The notes beneath the pieces are model-generated. The model ran no database searches and was not told the DNA's origin. It saw only the letters and a list, made by a program, of their open reading frames with translations. Shown piece after piece: positions 8,147 to 13,908 of a stretch of DNA of 17,346 nt. Each line of letters begins with the position of its first letter. Position 1 is the first letter of the stretch. A program made the position numbers and the translations under genes. The stretch spans positions 1 to 17,346 of the forward strand of contig JANQRM010000285.1 of the NCBI GenBank assembly GCA_028284565.1. Reading direction: 5' to 3'. The DNA is from Anaerolineae bacterium (GTDB lineage: Bacteria > Chloroflexota > Anaerolineae > Aggregatilineales > Phototrophicaceae).

Positions 8147-8170
8147 ACGTCACCTAGCCTAGTCGTTTTT
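8145..8170 (+). terminator. Weak candidate terminator after the M23 gene
   Basis: AAACG (8145-8149, overlapping the stop codon) can pair with CGTTT (8164-8168), with a small CTA/TAG inner stem, and the 3' arm runs into T5. The stem is short and A/T-rich, so it may only attenuate read-through into the next gene. Confidence 0.3.
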
Positions 8171-8185
8171 GTGGCAAGAATACAC

Positions 8186-8191
8186 TATACT
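8186..8191 (+). promoter_or_regulatory. Candidate -10 element before the large secreted-protein gene
   Basis: TATACT lies 45 bases upstream of the ATG at 8237, in a 90-base gap. No convincing -35 hexamer is seen at the right spacing, so the gene may instead be reached by read-through from the M23 gene. Confidence 0.3.
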
Positions 8192-8220
8192 AACTTGCGG
8201 GGCTGAATGACCATTCCAGT

Positions 8221-8227
8221 AAAGGAG
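8221..8227 (+). promoter_or_regulatory. Ribosome-binding site deciding the start at 8237
   Basis: AAAGGAG is a near-perfect Shine-Dalgarno sequence 9 bases before ATG at 8237. The upstream in-frame ATG at 8207 has no such site and would put ten polar residues in front of the signal peptide. Confidence 0.85.
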
Positions 8228-8236
8228 AAGTTACAT

Positions 8237-10372
8237 ATGCCCGTATTGACTTGGAAACAACTGCGCTTGGCAATGGGACTTGCTATTGTCCTTGTCTTAG
8301 GAAGCGCACTCAGTCTGGCACAATCTGACCGTGCGTTGAGTGTTGATGAGCCAACAGGTGGTGTCTTGAACGCAGATTCACTGGCGCAAACCTATGTGTT
8401 TAGTGGCTCAATCGATGATGTTGTGACACTTACTGCTACGAACGATGCGAATTTGCCACTAGTGATCGTGATCTCTGATAGTAAAGGAACGATACTGGCT
8501 CAATCAGTGGATACAGATGATGGGATAGTTGCAGTAGAAGGTTTAGTCCTAACTGCTGATGGACGATATTATGTAGTGGTCTTTCTTGCACCATCAGCAG
8601 GCGATGTGGGTGGTAACTTCACTCTGACCTTTGAGCGTGTTTCGCCTGACGTACCGGAGGAAACACCAATTCCTACTGAAGTCCCCGATACGGACTCATC
8701 TGCTGAATGGAGCGAACCAGAGCAGATATTATTTGCAGGAGGGATCGAAGTCCAACTCGCATGGCAAGGCTCTGCGGACATGAACCTGCAAGTCCGTGAC
8801 CCGCTTGGACAAACGCTGTACTTCGACTCACGAACAACCAACAATGGTGGCACGTTTGGTTTCGATGCCAACGGTTTGTGCGAAGTCATCTCTCAAAGCC
8901 CAGTTGAAACAGCAACGTGGGCACCCGGCTTCTTAGCAACGGGCAGTTATGAAATTCTCGTCTTCTATCGTCAAGCTTGTGACACAGCTAATCCTGTGAC
9001 CTTCACGGTCAACGTCTCCGTGAATGGCGAGAATGTCGGCTCTTATGAAGGCACATTGCTTCCACCCCCACAAGCCAATCAGGATAGCGTCTTCTTATCG
9101 CACTTTGAGGTCGATGCGGACGGTAACGCTGTGGTGACTTCCGGTGGGTCCTATACAACGCTAAGTATCAATAGCTTACCCGACTCACTGGCGAATTTGT
9201 CTGCCAATGCCACGTCGATTATCAGTGGTGACGCAGTTAGTGGTGTACTTACGAATGAATCTCCCTATGTTGCGTACAGTTTTGAAGGTGTTGCTGACCA
9301 AATCTTGACGATTAACATGGATGCCACAACTGGCAACTTAGACACCCTACTCCAAGTCGTGGACTCCAACGGCAACCTAATTGATGTCAATGATGATTCC
9401 TCTGGCACAACCAACTCGGCTATCGTCAATCTACAATTGGTACGGAATGATACCTATACGATTGTGGCGACGCGCTATGGGAAAGAAATCGGCGGGACAG
9501 AGGGCAATTACGTGCTAACCATTAGTGGCGCATCGACTGACTTTGCCGCAGAAACCCTGAACTTAAATCTACCAGATGGCGATATAGAAGTCACGCTGGT
9601 CTGGAACAACAACGCCGACTTGCAACTCTTGGTGCGTGACCCCATTGGTGATGTAGTCTATGACGACTCGCCCTTCATCAATAGTGGAGGCATCCTGCAA
9701 GAAGATGGCAATGTGAACTGTATCTTCGATGATACGTCGGGACCCTTATCCTATATTTATTGGCCCAATGGTTTCCAACGTCCCGGCACATACGAAGTCG
9801 AAGTCTGGTATCAAAACAATTGTAACGACCCAACGCCTGTCAACTTCACTCTGACGATAGTGGTGAATGACCAAGTTGTCTTTGTAGACCGCCAAGCACC
9901 CTTAGTCAATCAACGCTATGTCACAAACTTCACGATTGAACCCTCGGGTACAGCACGCGCAGGCTTGGGCGGATTCATCGGTGGTAGTGAGACATTGAAT
10001 TACCAGTCAGAATTACCCTCTGCACTTCAACTCATTAGCGGGCAACCGGTGAGTGGTCTCATCACGCCAGATAATACCTTTGATGTTTATACCTTCGAGG
10101 GTAGTGTGGGTGATAATATCTCAATTAACATGGCGGCGAGTTCGCAAACCTTGGATACAAATGTATTCCTTATATCACCAAGCGGTTTGCCAGTTGCAGA
10201 TAATGATGATGGTGACCCCTTACTGCTAGGGACAACAGGGCGGACAACCGACTCTCTCATCAGTAATGTCACACTCGCAGAAGAAGGGCAGTATGTCGTC
10301 TTAGCTACTCGTTTTGGAACGATTTATGGTGGGACGGTTGGTGGCTATACGCTAACACTCCGTGAGAACTAA
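8237..10372 (+). CDS. Large secreted protein with alternating PPC-like and YfaP/DUF2135-like domains
   Basis: From ATG at 8237 the protein has 711 residues. A signal peptide (about 1-29, ending SALSLAQS) is followed by five beta-rich blocks in the order A-B-A-B-A. A blocks (about 40-135, 328-432 and 598-711) resemble bacterial pre-peptidase C-terminal domains: the later two start ISGxxVSGxxT, then YxFEG, an LDT strand, and end EGxYxLxxTR-like. B blocks (about 168-262 and 448-543) share VxLxWxxxADxxLxVRDPxG, a GG, a Cys, Pro-Gly-(T/S)YE and a second Cys, and resemble the YfaP/DUF2135 family. The only four cysteines in the protein are the two B pairs (C215/C248 and C495/C529), probably disulfides. 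No enzyme motif is seen; a surface adhesive or scaffold role is inferred. The gene ends 24 bases before a strong terminator. Confidence 0.85.
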   Translation: MPVLTWKQLRLAMGLAIVLVLGSALSLAQSDRALSVDEPTGGVLNADSLAQTYVFSGSIDDVVTLTATNDANLPLVIVISDSKGTILAQSVDTDDGIVAVEGLVLTADGRYYVVVFLAPSAGDVGGNFTLTFERVSPDVPEETPIPTEVPDTDSSAEWSEPEQILFAGGIEVQLAWQGSADMNLQVRDPLGQTLYFDSRTTNNGGTFGFDANGLCEVISQSPVETATWAPGFLATGSYEILVFYRQACDTANPVTFTVNVSVNGENVGSYEGTLLPPPQANQDSVFLSHFEVDADGNAVVTSGGSYTTLSINSLPDSLANLSANATSIISGDAVSGVLTNESPYVAYSFEGVADQILTINMDATTGNLDTLLQVVDSNGNLIDVNDDSSGTTNSAIVNLQLVRNDTYTIVATRYGKEIGGTEGNYVLTISGASTDFAAETLNLNLPDGDIEVTLVWNNNADLQLLVRDPIGDVVYDDSPFINSGGILQEDGNVNCIFDDTSGPLSYIYWPNGFQRPGTYEVEVWYQNNCNDPTPVNFTLTIVVNDQVVFVDRQAPLVNQRYVTNFTIEPSGTARAGLGGFIGGSETLNYQSELPSALQLISGQPVSGLITPDNTFDVYTFEGSVGDNISINMAASSQTLDTNVFLISPSGLPVADNDDGDPLLLGTTGRTTDSLISNVTLAEEGQYVVLATRFGTIYGGTVGGYTLTLREN

Positions 10373-10396
10373 ACGCCAAATCCAATGGTAAAATTA

Positions 10397-10425
10397 ATGG
10401 GGAGCCAACAGGGTTCCCCATTTTT
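10397..10425 (+). terminator. Strong intrinsic terminator after the large secreted-protein gene
   Basis: ATGGGGAGCC (10397-10406) pairs over all 10 positions, with one G-T wobble, with GGTTCCCCAT (10412-10421) around the loop AACAG, and the stem runs into a T tract to 10425. It ends the envelope transcript and separates it from the lipoprotein gene. It also argues against an in-frame start at 10385 for the next gene. Confidence 0.92.
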
Positions 10426-10473
10426 GTTGTGCCTGATTGGTTCGATACTGCACTGTACAATTTTTTGCCCCTC

Positions 10474-10482
10474 TGTTATGAT
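10474..10482 (+). promoter_or_regulatory. Candidate extended -10 promoter of the lipoprotein/S1 transcript
   Basis: TGTTATGAT fits an extended -10 element (TG-n-TATGAT). The predicted transcript would start near 10489, leaving a leader of about 37 bases before ATG at 10526. The -35 region is poor, which extended -10 promoters tolerate. Confidence 0.45.
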
Positions 10483-10525
10483 TTGTCGCTACTGCTTTCC
10501 AGCTTATTTGAAGGTCTCTAATTTG

Positions 10526-11239
10526 ATGAAACCGCGATTTATACTACCATTGTTTGGTATTTTTATTGTCTTAGTTGCCGCTTGTGCGCCACCCCCCGTT
10601 TTGCGAAGTGATGATTATTTAACAGACTCCAGTCTAGTCAGTGGAGAACCGTGTGAAGCTCCTTGTTGGCGTGGGATTATCCCTGGCGAAACCCTCTGGC
10701 GCGATGCCGTCATTACGATTGAAGATGATCCGCAACTCAAAAATCTCCAAGTCGAATCTAGCGAAACCACAGACGAAGAAGGCAACAATGTCACAGCTCG
10801 CGCAGGTGCATTCCAAGATGGTGATGCCCAAGCCTGCTGTCAAATCTTTTCAGCGGATGGTGAAGTCGTCGACTCAATCTTCTTATTACTTGCACCTAAC
10901 ACTAGGCTAGAAGAAGTTATTGATATATATGGCGAACCCGCTTGGCTCACTGGTGAAGCCATAACAGAAGATCAAGCAATTATGTCCCTCATTTTTCCAG
11001 ACCAAAATTTTGTGGTCTATGCCTTTGTTGCTGGCGAAGCAGAAGGCGGTGTTACTGCTTCGAGTGAAATTATTGGCTCAATATATATGACCACTGACAA
11101 TATGAACCGCATAATTGAAACGACCAATCTCTATGAATGGGACGGGTATCAGTCCTTTAGAGCTTATGTTGATGGAAACTTTGATCTTCAGGCTTCCATA
11201 TCCAACGATGGAGCAGATGAGTCTGAAGGTGATGAATAG
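10526..11239 (+). CDS. Secreted lipoprotein of unknown function with CxxPCWxGIxPGxT motif
   Basis: From ATG at 10526 the protein has 237 residues. MKPRFILPLFGIFIVLVAAC is a typical lipoprotein signal peptide with lipobox VAAC, so C20 should be lipidated and the protein held on the outer face of the membrane. After a short linker comes CEAPCWRGIIPGETLW (43-58), a motif I associate with uncharacterised Chloroflexota lipoproteins. Near residue 128 there is LEEVIDIYGEPAWL, another element common in that group. C104-C105 are vicinal and may pair with C43 and C47. The tail is acidic. An upstream in-frame ATG at 10385 is rejected because it lies before a terminator and would place 47 residues ahead of the signal peptide. 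GAAGG lies 11 bases before the chosen ATG. No enzymatic motif is visible. Confidence 0.82.
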   Translation: MKPRFILPLFGIFIVLVAACAPPPVLRSDDYLTDSSLVSGEPCEAPCWRGIIPGETLWRDAVITIEDDPQLKNLQVESSETTDEEGNNVTARAGAFQDGDAQACCQIFSADGEVVDSIFLLLAPNTRLEEVIDIYGEPAWLTGEAITEDQAIMSLIFPDQNFVVYAFVAGEAEGGVTASSEIIGSIYMTTDNMNRIIETTNLYEWDGYQSFRAYVDGNFDLQASISNDGADESEGDE

Positions 11240-11272
11240 TAATCATGATGTGTAAGGAAAGGAGCAGGGCGG

Positions 11273-11953
11273 ATGGCTGAAGAAACTGCCACGCAAGCAA
11301 TGTCCGTCGGGCAAGAAGTTACCGGAACGGTTAAAAAAATTGGGATTTATGGTGCATTAGTGGATGTCGGTACAGACCAACAGGCTTTATTGCATATCTC
11401 TCAATTGGGGAAATCAGTACGCCATGCCAGTGAAGTACTAAATGAAGGTGATTCGGTAACAGCCTATGTCTTGCGTATAGATGACAAGGGCATTGCCCTT
11501 ACGATGGACAAACCCCCTGCAGTACCTTGGGAATCGATTGTGGTAGGATCGAGCTACAACGGAGAAGTGGTTCGCATTGAGAAGTTCGGCGCATTTGTCG
11601 ATATTGGGGCAGAACGCTCGGGTATGGTGCATGTCTCAGAAATGGCAGACGGCTATGTCAAGTCTCCTGAAGAGGTTGTCAAGGTTGGCGATTCGGTTGA
11701 AGTTCGTGTCTTAAGACTCAATCGGCGCAATCGTCAAATTGACCTGACAATGAAAACCGAAGCTGAAATTATCCCCGATGAAATGGATGAACCCGAAGAG
11801 ACACTGACCGCTATGGAAATAGCCTTCCAACGTGCGCAATCTTCAGGTGACGATAATGACGACAACGGGTCATCGACCCGAAAATTATCCGAATCAGAGA
11901 AGCGTCGTCGGGAACAAGAAGAAATCATGCAACGGATGCGCGGCGACTCGTAA
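11273..11953 (+). CDS. S1 RNA-binding domain protein (two S1 domains)
   Basis: A 226-residue cytoplasmic protein starting at ATG with AAAGGAG 8 bases upstream. Two S1 (OB-fold) RNA-binding domains lie at about 12-80 and 93-162. Each shows the family pattern: GxEVTGTVKKIGIYGALVDV with LLHISQLG in the first, and YNGEVVRIEKFGAFVDIG with GMVHVSEM in the second. Residues 163-198 are acidic, and 203-226 form a highly charged helix (KRRREQEEIMQRMR). Ribosomal protein S1 usually has four to six such domains, so this is more likely an S1-like RNA or ribosome-associated factor than the main S1, although short S1 forms exist in some phyla. It lies 33 bases after the lipoprotein gene, and an intrinsic terminator follows. 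Confidence 0.9.
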   Translation: MAEETATQAMSVGQEVTGTVKKIGIYGALVDVGTDQQALLHISQLGKSVRHASEVLNEGDSVTAYVLRIDDKGIALTMDKPPAVPWESIVVGSSYNGEVVRIEKFGAFVDIGAERSGMVHVSEMADGYVKSPEEVVKVGDSVEVRVLRLNRRNRQIDLTMKTEAEIIPDEMDEPEETLTAMEIAFQRAQSSGDDNDDNGSSTRKLSESEKRRREQEEIMQRMRGDS

Positions 11954-11984
11954 AGCGACAGCTATTCGCTTGACAAATACGAAG

Positions 11985-12019
11985 TAGGGACGACAGACAA
12001 TCCGTCCCTATTTTTGTTT
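11985..12019 (+). terminator. Intrinsic terminator after the S1-domain gene
   Basis: TAGGGACG (11985-11992) pairs with CGTCCCTA (12003-12010) over 8 bases around a 10-base loop and is followed by T5-G-T3. The 3' arm overlaps the stop codon (12008-12010) of the convergent VKOR gene. Read on the minus strand the hairpin has no long T tract, so it is mainly a plus-strand terminator. Confidence 0.85.
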
Positions 12020-12511
12020 CTCGCTTGCTGGTTTAAATTCCTGCCAAAGTCGATAAATGATGAATCCAAACAGGATCGTGAAATTCGCTTCATGAGATAA
12101 ACACCATGGGCAAAGCGTTTCTAACAAGAAAAATTGGACGTAGACTAACCACATGGAGAACATCCACGCAAACAAGGCGATACCAAACATCAATATCCGT
12201 CCATATTCCTCCAATATGCCGATCCGATTTTCAAATAGGACGATGATTCCAAGAAACACATAAACGATGAATCCCAGATAGGCAATCGGAATCCCATAAA
12301 GCTCGGAATAGATACTGTTCAAAACCAGACCACAGTTAAAAACCCCGCTTTCGCTACACGCCGCAGGTACAGATGTTAATTTTAGATAACTCAAATAGCC
12401 ACTAACAAATAAGCCAAACGCAATCGAGAGAATAATCAAGTGACGAGCGGATATCCGAGATAAACCCGACGGCGTCTCGGCTGGTGTCATCATTTGTGGA
12501 GAGGTTGTCAT
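12008..12511 (-). CDS. Vitamin K epoxide reductase (VKOR) family membrane protein
   Basis: From ATG at 12511 the protein has 167 residues. Bacterial VKOR homologues pass electrons from exported thiols to quinone, reoxidising a DsbA-like partner so that disulfides form outside the cytoplasm. Four or five hydrophobic helices are visible (from about 24, then near 73-93, 105-130 and 141-155). All four functional cysteines are present: C52 and C60 (CSESGVFNC) in the loop, and C134-PW-C137 as the active CxxC. NSIYSELYGIPIAYLG carries the conserved Ser and Gly-Ile-Pro of the family. There is no fused thioredoxin domain, so a separate partner is needed and none is in the window. The start overlaps the moeA stop as ATGA, with AGGAG 10 bases upstream, so translation is probably coupled. 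A longer in-frame version extending to 12667 only overlaps moeA and is rejected. Confidence 0.92.
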   Translation of the reverse strand: MTTSPQMMTPAETPSGLSRISARHLIILSIAFGLFVSGYLSYLKLTSVPAACSESGVFNCGLVLNSIYSELYGIPIAYLGFIVYVFLGIIVLFENRIGILEEYGRILMFGIALFAWMFSMWLVYVQFFLLETLCPWCLSHEANFTILFGFIIYRLWQEFKPASEKQK

Positions 12512-13767
12512 ACGTGTATATCTCCTAAAGAGCGTAAAAGTTGAACAGATAAAATGCTTCCTGCTTCGACCAGTGTAATCCCTTCTGGAACAATCATCAA
12601 GCCATCTGCTATGACCATCGACATCAATGCTCCAGAGCTTTGGGTTCCGGTAGTGCTTGCAAACCACGTTCCCTCACGATGAGTTAAGATCACCCGTAAA
12701 TAACTCCGTCGCCCATCTGATGTTAAGTCCTCTTGTATCTGCGCTTGAATGATTGTGGGATGATAAGAATAGCTCACCATCTTGCTCAGTGCCGGACGAA
12801 CCAACACTTCAAATGTCACCATTGCGGATACTGGATTGCCCGGTAACCCGAAAAACGGTATACCCCGAATATGCCCAAATGCGAGAGGTTTGCCCGGACG
12901 CAAATTGATTCGCCAAAAACTGATCGCGCCGATTTCATCTAAAATCGTCCGCACCAAATCAGCTGTCCCAACTGAGACACCAGCTGAGCTAATCATCATA
13001 TTTGGTTCAAGGTCAATCGCTGAGGTGAATAGTTGACGCACAGACTCCAAATCGTCTCCAGCAATCGGGAGACTAATCGCTTCTGCACCGCTTTGTTCGA
13101 CCAAAGACGCCAGCATATAACGATTGCTGTCACGGATTTTGCCGGGAGATAAGGGCTGGTCGATTTCTACCAACTCGTCGCCTGTACTCAGAATCACCAC
13201 CCTCGGGCGACGAATCACGGATACGCTTGCCTGTCCAATCGAAGCCAACATCCCAATATCTTGCGGACGGATGCAGGTTCCCGCTTTGAGAACTATATCG
13301 CCTTGTTTGATGTTTTCACCGATTGGGCGAATATAATCCCCCACATTGACCTGACGATAAATTTGGATGTGAGATGGTAAGTCAGTCAGTGTTTCTTTAT
13401 TCCAATCATCATCTGTATCTTCAACTGGGATGATGGCATTGGCTCCTTCTGGAACAGGCGCACCCGTCATGATTCGCGCCGATTCTCCGCCTGCCAATCG
13501 TCCTTCTGGCGCAACACCAGCAGGGATATCCATCGTGACACCGAGTTGAACTGGATGATCGTAACTAGCCGATTCGCTGTCCTCAGCGCGAATCGCATAG
13601 CCGTCCATGCTAGAGTTCGCAAAGGGTGGCAAATAAACATCAGAGATAACATCGTCCGCAAGAATCCGATTTAAGCTATCTGAAAGAGGAATGCGTTCAC
13701 GAGTGAGTGTTGTAATTGTTTCAAGAATTTGAGCAAGGGCTTCATCAACGTTTAACAAATGGCTCAC
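12508..13767 (-). CDS. moeA: Molybdopterin molybdenumtransferase MoeA
   Basis: MoeA inserts molybdate into adenylylated molybdopterin, the last common step of molybdenum-cofactor synthesis. The 419-residue length matches the family. Motifs in order: SSMDGYAIR (52-60), TGAPVPEGANAIIPVED (101-117), STGDEL (194-199), GKIRDSNRYML (209-219), SSAGVSVGTAD (260-270, with D270 at the catalytic Asp position), RPGKPLAFG (290-298) and GLPGNPVS (307-314), then the C-terminal beta domain. The usual GGVSVG reads AGVSVG here, a small change. The start is GTG at 13767, with AAGG about 9 bases upstream and a perfect extended -10 promoter close by. No other cofactor gene or molybdoenzyme is in the window. The downstream VKOR gene overlaps it by four bases. 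Confidence 0.95.
   Translation of the reverse strand: MSHLLNVDEALAQILETITTLTRERIPLSDSLNRILADDVISDVYLPPFANSSMDGYAIRAEDSESASYDHPVQLGVTMDIPAGVAPEGRLAGGESARIMTGAPVPEGANAIIPVEDTDDDWNKETLTDLPSHIQIYRQVNVGDYIRPIGENIKQGDIVLKAGTCIRPQDIGMLASIGQASVSVIRRPRVVILSTGDELVEIDQPLSPGKIRDSNRYMLASLVEQSGAEAISLPIAGDDLESVRQLFTSAIDLEPNMMISSAGVSVGTADLVRTILDEIGAISFWRINLRPGKPLAFGHIRGIPFFGLPGNPVSAMVTFEVLVRPALSKMVSYSYHPTIIQAQIQEDLTSDGRRSYLRVILTHREGTWFASTTGTQSSGALMSMVIADGLMIVPEGITLVEAGSILSVQLLRSLGDIHV
12522..12526 (-). promoter_or_regulatory. Ribosome-binding site of the VKOR gene, inside the moeA 3' end
   Basis: AGGAG on the minus strand lies 10 bases before ATG at 12511, within the last codons of moeA. It supports the short VKOR start rather than the longer in-frame extension. 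Confidence 0.7.
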
Positions 13768-13794
13768 AGGTCAACCTTTGATAATTTTTGGGCA

Positions 13795-13803
13795 ATTATA
13801 GCA
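13795..13803 (-). promoter_or_regulatory. Extended -10 promoter of moeA-VKOR
   Basis: The minus strand reads TGCTATAAT, a full consensus extended -10 element (TG-n-TATAAT). Transcription would start near 13788, giving a leader of about 20 bases before GTG at 13767. No good -35 is visible, which this promoter class tolerates. Confidence 0.7.
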
Positions 13804-13808
13804 TGAGT

Positions 13809-13850
13809 TTGTTCAGATTTTGTGTGTTTCCTACACACGCATGTTAAAAT
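13809..13850 (+). promoter_or_regulatory. Candidate promoter(s) of the RelA/SpoT gene
   Basis: Two overlapping possibilities. TTGTTC (13809-13814) and TACACA (13832-13837) are 17 bases apart. Alternatively TGTTAAAAT (13842-13850) is an extended -10 with no good -35. The leader would be about 50-65 bases. The region also holds inverted repeats (13822-13838 and 13853-13860), so it may be controlled. Confidence 0.35.
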
Positions 13851-13860
13851 TCGTGTACAC
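13822..13860. repeat. Inverted repeats between moeA and the RelA/SpoT gene
   Basis: GTGTGT (13822-13827) and ACACAC (13833-13838) form a 6-base inverted repeat with a 5-base centre. GTGTACAC at 13853-13860 is a perfect 8-base palindrome. Both overlap or flank the candidate promoter of the RelA/SpoT gene and could be operator half-sites. The short GT/AC composition means chance is a real alternative. Confidence 0.4.
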
Positions 13861-13908
13861 TAAATCAACCACTGTCGTTGGTATGTTAAGTATCGAGGTA
13901 CTTGCTGA

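Noticed and set aside
8207..8236. Upstream ATG for the large secreted protein
   Set aside because: The strong AAAGGAG site lies between the two ATGs and serves only the one at 8237.
10385..10525. Upstream start of the lipoprotein gene
   Set aside because: It would begin before the intrinsic terminator hairpin and place 47 residues ahead of a good lipoprotein signal peptide.
12512..12667. N-terminal extension of the VKOR protein into moeA
   Set aside because: The extra 52 residues are out-of-frame moeA sequence, show no family similarity, and the short start has AGGAG and an ATGA overlap.
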